A stretch of DNA of 34,486 nucleotides from NCBI GenBank assembly GCA_021299835.1, contig JAJTER010000027.1:1-34486 (forward strand), given 5' to 3'. Numbering within the stretch: the first letter of the stretch is position 1; every line of letters begins with the position of its first letter. This document shows positions 1 through 12,989 of the stretch, piece by piece. The DNA comes from Saprospiraceae bacterium. Lineage in GTDB: Bacteria; Bacteroidota; Bacteroidia; Chitinophagales; Saprospiraceae. The notes under the pieces are model-generated. The model saw only the letters and a program-made list of their open reading frames with translations, was not told where the DNA came from and did not search any database. Made by a program: the position numbers and the translations under genes.

Positions 1-1
1 T

Positions 2-778
2 TTTTTAAATGAATTTTTTGCGAAAGTTGATTTCTCAGATCCTGGCTATAATCACCTGATTTGGTTGTACGAAACCTTTAGAACTTATGTGAATGTTATG
101 GTGAATGCCGGAGTAGTAGAAAACCAGGTAGAATATTTTATCGAGAATATTATTAGTAAAATTCCAGAAGGTTCTCATGCCCGCATGCAATGTTTAGGTG
201 CAACCATTGCGGTAATGCAATCTCTTAAACACCCTTTATTGGCAAAATATGGTAAAAGATTCGTTACTGAATATCAAGACAAAGCGCCTGACGCTGCGAT
301 GGAAATTTCAGAAATGCTGGAAAGAACGATGCGTTTAATGGAGGGAGCAAAAGCGCCTGAATTTACACAGGTTTCTCCCGAAGGCACGCCAGTTAAACTA
401 TCTGATTTCAAAGGAAAATATGTGTTACTCGATTTTTGGGCATCCTGGTGTGGTCCTTGCAGAAAGGAAAATCCTAATGTGGTAAAGTTATATAACAAAT
501 ATAAAACCAAAGGATTTGAGATATTGGGTATCAGCCTTGATCAAAATAGAGAGCGTTGGTTACAGGCTATACAGGCAGATCAACTTACCTGGAAACATAC
601 CAGTGACTTAAAAGGCTGGTCCAATGAGGTGAGTAAATTATATGAAATTTCAGCTATTCCGAAAACATTTTTGGTGGATCCCAATGGCATGATCATCGCC
701 AGGGATTTAAGAGGTGCAGAATTGGAAAGAAAACTGGCAGAGATTTTTGCTGAAAAATCTATCCAGGGAGGAAAATAA
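2..778 (+). CDS. TlpA-like thioredoxin-domain thiol:disulfide oxidoreductase, 5' end outside window
   Basis: The frame is open to base 2, so the real start lies left of the window; the TTG at 65 is not a convincing start because the coding sequence continues upstream of it in the same frame. The visible part has an all-helical N-terminal segment of about 110 residues, then a thioredoxin fold. The redox site WCGPC is at bases 446-460, inside FWASWCGPCRKENP, and the cis-proline loop reads SAIPKTFLVD. This is the usual build of Bacteroidota TlpA/ResA-like proteins, which reduce or exchange disulfides outside the cytoplasm, often with a DUF4369-type N-terminal region. The signal peptide or lipobox cannot be checked because the N-terminus is missing. 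The gene converges on the M16 peptidase gene 9 bases away. The thioredoxin call is firm; the substrate is unknown. Confidence 0.9.
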   Translation, partial: FLNEFFAKVDFSDPGYNHLIWLYETFRTYVNVMVNAGVVENQVEYFIENIISKIPEGSHARMQCLGATIAVMQSLKHPLLAKYGKRFVTEYQDKAPDAAMEISEMLERTMRLMEGAKAPEFTQVSPEGTPVKLSDFKGKYVLLDFWASWCGPCRKENPNVVKLYNKYKTKGFEILGISLDQNRERWLQAIQADQLTWKHTSDLKGWSNEVSKLYEISAIPKTFLVDPNGMIIARDLRGAELERKLAEIFAEKSIQGGK

Positions 779-797
779 TAGATTTTTTTATTTTCCC
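766..797. terminator. Possible bidirectional terminator between convergent genes
   Basis: GGAAAATAA (770-778) is the exact reverse complement of TTATTTTCC (788-796), with a nine-base loop containing a T run; GGG before and CCC after can extend the stem with a bulge. The hairpin overlaps the stop codons of the two convergent genes. The stem is AT-rich, so strength is uncertain. Confidence 0.4.
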
Positions 798-2019
798 TTG
801 TAGGTCAATACCGATTTTTGATCATCTTTAAGCCATACCTTTGCAGCCTGTTGGATTTCTTCGGCGGTCAAAGATTGGTATATCTCTGATTCCGCATTCA
901 TCAAATCGGCGTTTCCCAAAGCTTCGAAAAAACCTAAGTTCATCGATTTAGATTGAATACCCATTTCTGAAAGTACTAAGGTACTTTCAGCTTTGTTTTT
1001 CCATTTTTGTAGTTCAGCAGATTCAATCAACTGGTTTTTAAGATCATTTATCTCCTTACTAATAATTTCCTCAGCATCCTTTAAAGAAATTTTTTCCGTA
1101 GGTCTTCCTTCAAATACAATAAGGCCCGGATCAAAATCACCCGTAACGTAACAATCAATATGATTAAAATACTTGTTTTCCCTTGTTAACCGGTGTATTA
1201 ATCTGGACGATGGACCGTTACTGAATATATCACTTAACAAATCAACAGCATAAAATGCTTTATCCGCCCGTGCGGGACATGGAAAGGTCATGTATATAGC
1301 ATCAACAGGAACTTCCGCCTCACTTTGTTTATGCCTGGCTTCTTTCTTAGGGGGTTCTGAGGAATAATTATTTTTTATCGTTTTGCCGGATGGAATATCA
1401 CTAAACCATTTCATGGCCAATTCCTTCATCCTTTTTATAGGAATAGGTCCGGCTATAACCAAAATGGCATTACCTGGATGATAATATTTATTGTAAAATT
1501 TTTTAACATCGGTTAAATTGGCTTTTTCAATGTGACTGGGGTGTATACCAATGGTTGGCCATTTATAAGGATGTTTTTCATAGTTTAATGCAGATAATTC
1601 ATGCCAAACATCACCGTAAGGCAAATTGAGACAGGTTTCATAAAATTCTTCAACTACTACTTTTTTTTGCACATCAAGGACCTCTTTTTGAAGCATTAAC
1701 TCTAACATCCTGTCAGATTCTAACCATAATGCGGTTTCAATATTTACGGCTGGCAGTGTAGTGAAAAAATGGGTGTAATCATGATTGGTATAAGCATTAT
1801 TTTCCCCTCCAGCCCTTTGCATAACGCCATCATAGTCAGGAATATTTATAGAACCCCCAAACATTAAATGCTCGAAAAGATGGGCGAAACCTGTTTTTTC
1901 AGGATGCTCGTCTCTTGACCCTACTTTGTAAAGCACGCTAATACTCGCAATGGGGGTATTTTTGTCTTCATGCATCAATACCGTTAACCCATTTTGAAGA
2001 ACCATTTTTTCGTAGGAAA

Positions 2020-2023
<4 letters not shown>
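788..2023 (-). CDS. M16 family zinc metallopeptidase (pitrilysin/processing-peptidase type)
   Basis: This 411-residue protein has the inverted zinc motif HxxEH as HLFEH at residues 48-52, with the distal glutamate expected in VVVEEFYE (about 125-126), followed by the family-typical LPYGDVWHEL. The N-terminal half (NGLTVLMHED, VGSRDEHPEKTGFAHLFEHLMF) is a textbook catalytic M16 domain; the C-terminal half is the second, non-catalytic M16 domain. M16 enzymes of this size act as dimers or pair with an inactive partner, but no partner gene lies in the window. No signal peptide is seen, so it may be cytoplasmic or exported in an unclear way. The ATG overlaps the TGA of the upstream hydroxylase gene by four bases (ATGA), which suggests translational coupling and places this as the last gene of the minus-strand operon. 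Confidence 0.92.
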
Positions 2024-5857
<3,834 letters not shown>

Positions 5858-5867
5858 AGTTATTGTT

Positions 5868-6455
5868 TTATTTGAACATGTTTTTTAATAAGCCATAAAC
5901 CCAGACATCTCCGCGATCTCCTGACAGTTTATAAATTTCCCCACGGAGTTCCCCTTCGCGTAAAAATCCGAATTTTCTTGCCAATGTAGGCAAGGTAAAA
6001 TTTTCAGTGGATGCTTTTATGGTGATTTTATTTAAAAGAAGCTGGTTGAAAAAATAGGGAATCATGGTTTGTAAAGTATCAGACATAATGCCTTCACCCA
6101 TTCGGTTTTTATCTGTAAAAAATCTCAGTTCACCTATATTTTCTGGCATTCTTCTTGAAATATCAAGGTAACCAACCAAGCACAATTTATCTTTATCCCA
6201 GAGGCCAAAACTGAATGATTCCTGTTTTAACCAAGAGATAATTGTTTTTCTTACATAAAGTTCTGCACCATCTAAAGTAGATAATGCCGAGGTAATCACC
6301 GGAAAATATTCACTTATCAAACTATTATTTTCTGCAACCAGGTCATAAAAAACCTTTCCGTCGCCTTCCCGTAACCTTCTAATAAGTACCTTTTTACCTA
6401 AAATAGCTGTTTCAATAGCATATAAATCAGCATCGATGAAATTTTCCGTAAGCAT
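5868..6455 (-). CDS. GNAT family N-acetyltransferase (RimJ/RimL-like)
   Basis: About 195 residues from the ATG at 6455. The frame also extends to a TTG at 6482, giving nine extra residues (MCFSKITSN); ATG is preferred. The order of elements matches RimJ/RimL-like acetyltransferases: an N-terminal VLIRRLREGDGKVFYDLV, a central FSFGLWDKDKLCLVGYLDIS strand pair, the acetyl-CoA segment NRMGEGIMSDTLQTMIPYFF, then TENFTLPTLARKFGFLREGELRG, where the family has the N.aS....lGF..EG signature. The enzyme should move an acetyl group from acetyl-CoA to an amine, such as a protein N-terminus or a small molecule; the target is unknown. It is the first gene of the minus-strand operon leading into the 992-residue protein and is divergent from the competence genes. 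Confidence 0.85.
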   Translation of the reverse strand: MLTENFIDADLYAIETAILGKKVLIRRLREGDGKVFYDLVAENNSLISEYFPVITSALSTLDGAELYVRKTIISWLKQESFSFGLWDKDKLCLVGYLDISRRMPENIGELRFFTDKNRMGEGIMSDTLQTMIPYFFNQLLLNKITIKASTENFTLPTLARKFGFLREGELRGEIYKLSGDRGDVWVYGLLKNMFK

Positions 6456-6614
6456 ATTTGAGGTGATTTTTGAAAAGCACAAAATAAGAACTTTCTAGCT
6501 TCTAAATCTAATTTTATATATAACCTGATAAGTTGGAAAATGGTTACTTCTGTCCAATGAATTTCCTGTAAGCTATAAAAATATCAACGACTTTTGCTTT
6601 TAAGTAAAATCAGT

Positions 6615-8639
6615 ATGCGTTTTCATGAAATACCATTTCTAAAATTGTTTGTTGGATTAGTAGCAGGGATACTACTATTCCCTTATTTCAACATTGACAA
6701 TATTTCGGGACTTTGGTTGATCTGTACCCTTTTAATAGGTATAACTTTTCTTATGTATAGAAATGAGAAATTAGCAGTAATAGTCTTTTATCCATTTTTT
6801 ATCTGCCTTATAATAGCTGTTCTTTTTTTTAGAATGGTCTTTTTGAACCCAACAAATAAAAGTAGTTACTTAGGAAACCATATATCTGCCGTTAAATTTC
6901 AGGGAACCGTACTTAGCAGTAAGCCGAGGATGAATGGGGGACAAAGGTATGTTTTGAATGTCTCGAATACTTTTAACAAAGAAAATAAGGCCATTACATC
7001 GTCAGGATGCATATTACTGTATCTTTCATCTTCCAGTTTGCCCCCGTTTTCCTCTGGTTCGATCGTTCAGGGGGAAATTTATCAGCTTCTCCCTATACCC
7101 AACGCATATAATCCAGGTTCATTTAATCAACAAAAATATTGGTCTCTAAAGAGAATTTTTCATAAAGCGTATGGAAACAGAGCCAATTGGAAGGAAATAA
7201 AAGCAGCTTCGGGATCTTTGTTTTACAGAGATAAAGCGCAGAAATATATCTCTAGTATATTAGGAAAAGCACTAAAAGATAGTGTTTCTCTAGGATTGAT
7301 GGATGCCTTGTTATTGGGTAATAAATCGGGTCTTACCGCTGATATTATGACTGATTTTAAGCGAACGGGTGCGATGCATATACTCGCTGTCAGCGGACTC
7401 CATGTTGGAATATTAGCGGGTATCATTCAATTTATTCTTGGTTTACTTCCTGTTTATAGTAAAAGAGGAAGAATTTTCAGTGCTGGCTTATTTATTCTTT
7501 TCCTTGTTCTTTTTGCCTGGTTAACTCATTTTGAGCCGGCAATACTCAGGGCGGTGGGTGGTTCCATTCTAATGATATTGGCCAGAATATTCCAGAAAAC
7601 AGCCAATGCCTGGAATAATTTGTTTGCTATGGCTTGTTTTTTACTCCTGATGGATCCAAATTTCTTTTTTCATATTGGGTTTCAATTATCTTTTCTGGCC
7701 GTAGCTGGGATCATAGGATTCTATAAGTCGTGGGTAGGAAGGTACACGTTTTCCAATAAACTAATGCAATATTTTTGGGAAATGACCGTCATGGGTTTTG
7801 CGGCGCAATGGGTTACTTTACCCCTTTTATTATATCATTTTCAGCAGTTTTCATGGCTTTTTCTGGTTACAGGTTGGGTAGCTATTCCATTATCTACCTT
7901 CATTCTCGCGGTAGCCTTACTTTATATCACAGTATCTGGCATTCCTTTGTTAAATGCTTTTATGGGATGGTTCCTCGAATTTTCTGTTTTCTTATTTCGT
8001 TGGATCATGTCCTTTTTGAGCGATGTTACCTGGGCGGTTTCGGAAGGTATTTATCTGCCAGATGCCGCTATTATCTGCCTTGTTATTATTGTTTTTCTTA
8101 TTTCATTATCTATAGAATACCGAAAACGAAATGTTTTTATAATTTCCATCTGTCTATTATTTACCCTATTTCAGGTTTCATTTTTATACTACAATAAAGA
8201 AGAACATGCCTATATTTTATCTGAAAGAGGAAACGCCGTTTTAACTATTCGAAAAGGGCATTCTTTTTTTGTTTTTTCTAATAAACCTATCGATAAGAAG
8301 CGTCAGGATATTTTGTTTTTAGAAAAATGGGCGACAAAGCGTCATTATACTATTTTACCGGAATCTGTGATTTCTTTTAATATACACCATGAGACTTTTG
8401 TCCTGCTTAACGGAGGAAAGGCTAATGATTTTATTCCCTTTGGCACTCATTGGTGGGTAGCAAGCTCTTTTGTCGGTCCCTGGGAAAAATGGCTGGGGGA
8501 TTGTCCTCCTAAATTACTGATTTTAAATGCCGATGTACCTTTTTATTTTAAACGAAAACTGTTGGACTTAGCTGAAAAATTAAACATTGAGGTTTATGAT
8601 ATCGGTGTGTCGGGTGCTTTTAATCTCCTGAAAAATTAA
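6615..8639 (+). CDS. comEC: ComEC/Rec2 family competence protein (DNA channel), without metallo-beta-lactamase domain
   Basis: The start is ATG at 6615 (674 residues); the frame also opens at a TTG at 6594, which is less likely. The N-terminus has a membrane-spanning pair followed by a soluble OB-like DUF4131 region (for example VKFQGTVLSSKPRMNGGQRY). The central Competence domain carries the family hallmark GAMHILAVSGLHVGILAG at about residues 253-270, followed by many membrane helices. The last 150 or so residues are soluble but have no HxHxDH metal motif, so the C-terminal nuclease-like domain of many ComEC proteins is absent or decayed, as in other Bacteroidota. ComEC carries single-stranded DNA across the inner membrane during natural transformation. 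Three bases separate it from the helix-hairpin-helix gene, suggesting one transcript for DNA uptake. Confidence 0.9.
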   Translation: MRFHEIPFLKLFVGLVAGILLFPYFNIDNISGLWLICTLLIGITFLMYRNEKLAVIVFYPFFICLIIAVLFFRMVFLNPTNKSSYLGNHISAVKFQGTVLSSKPRMNGGQRYVLNVSNTFNKENKAITSSGCILLYLSSSSLPPFSSGSIVQGEIYQLLPIPNAYNPGSFNQQKYWSLKRIFHKAYGNRANWKEIKAASGSLFYRDKAQKYISSILGKALKDSVSLGLMDALLLGNKSGLTADIMTDFKRTGAMHILAVSGLHVGILAGIIQFILGLLPVYSKRGRIFSAGLFILFLVLFAWLTHFEPAILRAVGGSILMILARIFQKTANAWNNLFAMACFLLLMDPNFFFHIGFQLSFLAVAGIIGFYKSWVGRYTFSNKLMQYFWEMTVMGFAAQWVTLPLLLYHFQQFSWLFLVTGWVAIPLSTFILAVALLYITVSGIPLLNAFMGWFLEFSVFLFRWIMSFLSDVTWAVSEGIYLPDAAIICLVIIVFLISLSIEYRKRNVFIISICLLFTLFQVSFLYYNKEEHAYILSERGNAVLTIRKGHSFFVFSNKPIDKKRQDILFLEKWATKRHYTILPESVISFNIHHETFVLLNGGKANDFIPFGTHWWVASSFVGPWEKWLGDCPPKLLILNADVPFYFKRKLLDLAEKLNIEVYDIGVSGAFNLLKN

Positions 8640-8642
8640 TCA

Positions 8643-9494
8643 ATGAAAAATAAATTTTCCACGTTTTTCTATTTCCCAACCTCATTGCGAAATGGATTTC
8701 TTGCACTCTTTTTATTGGTTTGGTGTCTGTTAAGCAGGCAATTGTGGGCTTTAAACTTTTCTCAAACAAATGAAAAAATGCCCGTTTATTCTGTGCATGA
8801 AATGGAAAAACCTGTTGATTTAAAAATAGAAATTCCTAAATATTTTAAATTAAATATCAATGAAGCGGATCTTCAATCACTGGTCATATTATCTGTACCC
8901 GATTTTTTGGCCAGGCGATGGGTGAAATATTCGGAGAATGGAGGTAGTTTTAGAAGGGTGGGCGATGTTAAAAAACTTTACGGTATGTCCGAGCCGCTAT
9001 ATGATAATATATCAAAATATTTATATGTAAAAGAAGCTGAAGAAAAGCTGAATAACCCATTTATTAAAAAAAGTAGAGCTTTTCGATGTAAAATAATAGA
9101 CATAAACGAAGCGGATTCTGCCCAATGGGAAGCTCTTTATGGTATTGGTCCTTATCTGGCCAAAAGGATTATAACTTTTAGAGAATCGCTCTGCGGATTT
9201 GTATCTGTAGAGCAAGTGAAAGAAACGTATGGATTAAGAGACTCTGTATTTCAATCAATTAAAACTTGTTTAAACATAGAAACGATCTTGAAACCCTGTA
9301 TTTCAATAAACTATACTAATCAGGATGGTCTTTCAAAACACCCTTATGTCAGGTACAAACTAGCGAGGGCTATCTGTTTATATAGAGAAAATAACGGATT
9401 TTTTCAACACATTGAGGATTTAAAAAAACTCCCCATAGTGAGCGACTCCATTTATAATAAACTATTGCCCTATATAACAATAAATAACCTGTAG
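8643..9494 (+). CDS. Helix-hairpin-helix protein, ComEA-like
   Basis: 283 residues, with a hydrophobic N-terminal segment (GFLALFLLVWCLLS, about 18-31) that is a signal peptide or anchor. Three helix-hairpin-helix units follow: LNINEADLQSL...LARRWVKYSENGGSF (about 70-115), IDINEADSAQWEALYGIGPY followed by LAKRIITFRE (about 150-197) and a more divergent third unit ending FFQHIEDLKKLPIV (about 225-268). The N-E-A-D entry and the GIGPYLAKRI hairpin are typical of ComEA-type DNA binding. ComEA-like proteins bind incoming duplex DNA in the periplasm and hand it to ComEC. The position three bases after comEC strongly supports a DNA-uptake role. The family also includes exported proteins of unknown role, so ComEA function is inference. 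The gene converges on the HMG-CoA synthase-like gene, 17 bases away. Confidence 0.85.
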   Translation: MKNKFSTFFYFPTSLRNGFLALFLLVWCLLSRQLWALNFSQTNEKMPVYSVHEMEKPVDLKIEIPKYFKLNINEADLQSLVILSVPDFLARRWVKYSENGGSFRRVGDVKKLYGMSEPLYDNISKYLYVKEAEEKLNNPFIKKSRAFRCKIIDINEADSAQWEALYGIGPYLAKRIITFRESLCGFVSVEQVKETYGLRDSVFQSIKTCLNIETILKPCISINYTNQDGLSKHPYVRYKLARAICLYRENNGFFQHIEDLKKLPIVSDSIYNKLLPYITINNL

Positions 9495-9511
9495 TAAAAC
9501 CTGGTTTACTT

Positions 9512-11059
9512 TTACATTTTTACTGATACAGGAACTTTTGCGGGACGCCAACCGTAGCGTCTGGCGCCTTCTTTTACGCCCTTTTCGGAACAAATAGAAG
9601 CTAGATAAAATTCACCCTCTACTTGTTTGATACTTTGAGTTAAATTTTCTCTGTGTAGTGCCTCATATTCGTTGTAAGAAACGGCCTGCCTGTTTTCCAA
9701 TTGATTAAACAATTGGAATCTATGCGTAATTTCTTTCCAGGAGGGTTGAATGGTTGCTGTAAAAACTTTTGATTTTGATCCACTTCCGTAGGCGAAGAAA
9801 CCAATTCTCGCATCAGTTAATTCAATGTCATTGTCTAAATCGATGGCCAGAGTACTCATTAAAGAAAGAAAAATGGAAGCGGTGTAAAGATTTCCCATCA
9901 ATGACGAGGCTCTTTCTCCCTTTTCAATTTTTTCAGCAATAAATCTTTTATACCTTTCTGTTTTGGTAATAGCGGTTAAAAATTTAGAAAAAGCTTCCTG
10001 GTACGCTGCTTCTTCTTCGAATTGATGAATTAATGGTTCAGTTTGACCTAGTTCCTGCATCAACACATCATGATCACCTCTTTTTTTGGCTTCGGCATAA
10101 AATATTTCAGAAAACATTCGTCGTGCCTGATAAGCGTAAGGAAGGTGGAAAATCAATCTGCGCCAGTTATCTGTGGCCGCTTCATTCAGCGAAAAGCCAT
10201 TTTGTAAAATATAATGTTGCAGAGCTTCTTTGATTCTTTCCTGATAACAGGAATTAGAGTAGGGGCCATCAAAAACGGGCGTTACCTTATGTATATGAAC
10301 GTTGGTTTCGTTAGTGTCCCAAAATCCAGACTGATCTAATTTCTGAAAAATGGCATTTTCAAGATGATCGAAATTCAGGTTTTGCCCAATGCCTTTCTCT
10401 TCAATTTCTGTTAATAGCTGATTTTTTTGTACCGTTCTGATAGGTTTAAAGAAATCATGAACGGGACGTGTGGCAACACCCCATTGTTCGTCAAAAGCCA
10501 ATAATCTTGGATTTTCTTTCACAAGAAGTGCAATGGCACCTGCACCTTGGGTATATTCGCCAGTGGAAGCCAATTCATATTTAGCTACATCAGAGCCAAT
10601 AACGATAGCTATTCTATCTTCTCCCGTTCTTACCCAATCCAATGAATTTTGAAGGGCATCCACCGCACCTATACAGGCAAAGGTTAAATCTACCACATCA
10701 CAATTTAAAAAGCAATCGGGACCATATTTTGGTGAAAAATAATGGTTCAGCATATCTAAAGCATAGGAAGCAGTAGGTTTGGAACCATCAAGGGCGCTTT
10801 CTGTACCTAAATAAATTCTTCCTATATGACTTGGATTGAGGTCGTTTTGCTCAATGAGTTTTCTTACTGCATTGGCTGCCATTGTCGCAGCATCTTCATG
10901 AACATCAGCAAGACTCATATTCGTTAATCCTAATCCTTTATTCAACTTAGCGTATTCTATATTTCTGGCTATAGATAAGTCTTCAATTTTCAAATAAATA
11001 TGAGGCAGGTGGGCTGCAATATCATCAATGCCTACAGATAAAAAACTTCGTGCGAACAT
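9512..11059 (-). CDS. Hydroxymethylglutaryl-CoA synthase family protein
   Basis: 515 residues with the thiolase-like fold of HMG-CoA synthases. All three catalytic residues can be placed: Glu87 in LGTESALDGSKP, the acyl-carrying Cys129 in DLTFACIGAVDAL and His305 in FHLPYAYQARRM. A late glycine-rich segment (FFAYGSGSKSKVFT) matches the family's YGSG motif. The known reaction joins acetyl-CoA and acetoacetyl-CoA to HMG-CoA, the entry to the mevalonate route; relatives also do beta-branching in polyketide synthesis. No acyl carrier, ketosynthase or other mevalonate gene lies nearby, so a stand-alone mevalonate role is the simpler inference. It is longer than the usual bacterial enzyme of about 390 residues. 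Start ATG at 11059; the 184-base upstream region probably holds its promoter. Confidence 0.9.
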   Translation of the reverse strand: MFARSFLSVGIDDIAAHLPHIYLKIEDLSIARNIEYAKLNKGLGLTNMSLADVHEDAATMAANAVRKLIEQNDLNPSHIGRIYLGTESALDGSKPTASYALDMLNHYFSPKYGPDCFLNCDVVDLTFACIGAVDALQNSLDWVRTGEDRIAIVIGSDVAKYELASTGEYTQGAGAIALLVKENPRLLAFDEQWGVATRPVHDFFKPIRTVQKNQLLTEIEEKGIGQNLNFDHLENAIFQKLDQSGFWDTNETNVHIHKVTPVFDGPYSNSCYQERIKEALQHYILQNGFSLNEAATDNWRRLIFHLPYAYQARRMFSEIFYAEAKKRGDHDVLMQELGQTEPLIHQFEEEAAYQEAFSKFLTAITKTERYKRFIAEKIEKGERASSLMGNLYTASIFLSLMSTLAIDLDNDIELTDARIGFFAYGSGSKSKVFTATIQPSWKEITHRFQLFNQLENRQAVSYNEYEALHRENLTQSIKQVEGEFYLASICSEKGVKEGARRYGWRPAKVPVSVKM

Positions 11060-11191
11060 GTGGTGCTTGATTTATGGGAAAGGTATAAATTTAGGAATAA
11101 TTAATTTCAACAAAATAATTTTTTACATGTTGGCGAAATTAGTTAAAATTATGATATGAAATACATTTTGTTAAGCTAAAATACATTCATT

Positions 11192-11228
11192 AATCCTATC
11201 ATTATAAATTATTTATAATGATAGGATT
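11192..11228. terminator. Perfect 37-base palindrome, probable terminator of the M20 gene
   Basis: An 18-base arm, AATCCTATCATTATAAAT (11192-11209), is repeated exactly as its reverse complement at 11211-11228, with a single T between. It begins 15 bases past the stop of the minus-strand amidohydrolase gene and lies upstream of the HMG-CoA synthase-like gene. The position fits a terminator, but there is no clean U run after it on the minus strand, so an operator or other structured role is also possible. Confidence 0.5.
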
Positions 11229-11243
11229 TACTATGTCTAAAAT

Positions 11244-12857
11244 TTATTTTTCAGGTGTTTTGGCTTTGACTGTAGGATATTTTATGCCTAATTGTTCAAG
11301 GTAGGATGAATATTTAGTTTCATCATAGTAGTATTTTTTCAATGACTCTCTGAATTCATTTTGTATTTCAGTATTCAAATGAATGGCAGGTTTGTCATTC
11401 TCACTAACCATGGGAACATATTTTTGTTTCATACCTTGCTCATTTTTAAAATAATCCCAGGCTTTATCGATGGTTTTTGTATCAAGGAAAAGGTCTAAAA
11501 GCGTCATTGCCTGTACTTTTGCTCCGGCAACTACACCTTTATGAGCGATAGGGGTTGCCATAGATACGGCATTTGCCCAGTGATGGCCGGGTAATCCTGG
11601 AATATTTGAAGGATAAACCAGCGTAACAGTAGGTAATTTCCATGAAATATCACCAATATCATCAGAGCCGCCACTAACAAAAGATAGGGAAGGAGCCTCC
11701 AAAGTATCTAATTTTGTGGGTAGTCCCTTCACATCGTCCGGTGCTTTTACTTCTTGCTGAATACCAGATGCCAGCGCATTATCTTCTGGAGACCAGGTTG
11801 GAAGGCCAACTTTGACAATATTCTGATACATCGTTTCAGCGATGACTTTATTAAAATGTCTGGGCCAGGCCGAGCCTAATATCTTTTTGGTTACAGCCGT
11901 ATTACTCATCAGGGCTGCACCCTCGGCTATTTTATTTGCACGCTCATAGAGTTCCATAATTTTAGGATACGTCACATGTCTCAAATAAAACCAGATAGAG
12001 GCTTTGGAAGGTACCACATTAGGTTGGTCACCTCCATTTTGAATAACGTGGTGACTTCTTTGTAACGGATCGAGATGTTCCCGGTTATATTGCCAGCCAA
12101 TACTCATTAATTCCACCGCATCGAGGGCACTTCTTCCTCTCCATGGTGCGCCCGCAGCATGGGCGGCTTCACCTTCAAATTCATATAATACAGAGATGAG
12201 CCCTGTGCCGCGTGCCTGCCCGTGACTTACGCTGAGGTTATTTCCTACGTGGGTAAATAGACATAAATCGACATCGTCAAAATACCCATCTCTCGTGTAA
12301 TAAGCCTTAGTCCCCACTAATTCCTCAGCAACACCAGGCCATAATACAAGGGTGCCTTGAATTTTTTCCCGCTCCATTATTTTCTTGGTTTCAATAGCAG
12401 CCAATATATTTAAAGGCATGCCAGAGTTATGACCCTCACCATGTCCCGGCGCACCTTCTAAAATCGGATCATGATAAGCCACCCCCGGTTTTTGTGAAGC
12501 CTTTGGTATGCAATCTAAATCGGAGCCCATAGATATAACTGGTTTTCCACTTCCCCAGGTAGCCCACCAGGCCGTTGGTACGCCTGAAATACCATATTTA
12601 ACGGTAAAACCATTTTCCTCCAAAATTTTTGTCAGATATTTTGATGTTTCTACTTCCTGAAATCCAAGTTCAGAAAAGCTAAAAACTTTATCCACCATGA
12701 CTTGAGCCAATTTAGCTTGCTTTTCAACATTTGCTTGTACCTCAGCTTTTAATGAGGCTTTTCTTTTTTCAAATGCCTTTTCTGCCGCCGTTTGGCTGTT
12801 CAGGAAAAATGGGGTGATCAGTAAAATACCGATGCATAGGGTCAATGTGTTTTTCAT
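11244..12857 (-). CDS. Exported M20 family amidohydrolase (AbgB-like)
   Basis: 537 residues with a signal peptide (MKNTLTLCIGILLITPFFLN, cleavage near 21). M20D-type features follow: FSELGFQEVETSKYL near 60-75, the metal-binding stretches SMGSDLDCIPKA (about 109-120) and GHGEGHNSG (138-146), the glutamate pair in PGVAEELVGTK (178-179), and the dimerisation-domain HxAGAPWRGRSALDA. The general build is that of p-aminobenzoyl-glutamate hydrolase subunit B, which cleaves amide bonds of acylated amino acids with two metal ions. The exported location suggests it trims amide or peptide nutrients outside the cytoplasm rather than recycling folate; this is inference. It lies downstream of the BNR-repeat protein gene on the same strand, 132 bases away, so it may have its own promoter. 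Confidence 0.88.
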   Translation of the reverse strand: MKNTLTLCIGILLITPFFLNSQTAAEKAFEKRKASLKAEVQANVEKQAKLAQVMVDKVFSFSELGFQEVETSKYLTKILEENGFTVKYGISGVPTAWWATWGSGKPVISMGSDLDCIPKASQKPGVAYHDPILEGAPGHGEGHNSGMPLNILAAIETKKIMEREKIQGTLVLWPGVAEELVGTKAYYTRDGYFDDVDLCLFTHVGNNLSVSHGQARGTGLISVLYEFEGEAAHAAGAPWRGRSALDAVELMSIGWQYNREHLDPLQRSHHVIQNGGDQPNVVPSKASIWFYLRHVTYPKIMELYERANKIAEGAALMSNTAVTKKILGSAWPRHFNKVIAETMYQNIVKVGLPTWSPEDNALASGIQQEVKAPDDVKGLPTKLDTLEAPSLSFVSGGSDDIGDISWKLPTVTLVYPSNIPGLPGHHWANAVSMATPIAHKGVVAGAKVQAMTLLDLFLDTKTIDKAWDYFKNEQGMKQKYVPMVSENDKPAIHLNTEIQNEFRESLKKYYYDETKYSSYLEQLGIKYPTVKAKTPEK

Positions 12858-12989
12858 AGTAATGTCTTATAAAGTAAATACTAGGGTTTCGGATTCCTTA
12901 AAAATAGGTTAATCAGATAAATAAGTGTACAAAAAATTGTTTTATTTGACTAATAACCACCAAATGATTGAAAAATAAAATCTGTAATA

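Noticed and set aside
7775-8197. 140-residue open frame overlapping comEC in another frame
   Set aside because: It lies wholly within the strongly supported membrane domain of comEC and has no family features.
9492-9509. Short inverted repeat AGTAAAACC/GGTTTACT as a terminator between convergent genes
   Set aside because: The stem is short with a bulged A and overlaps coding sequence; not strong enough to list.
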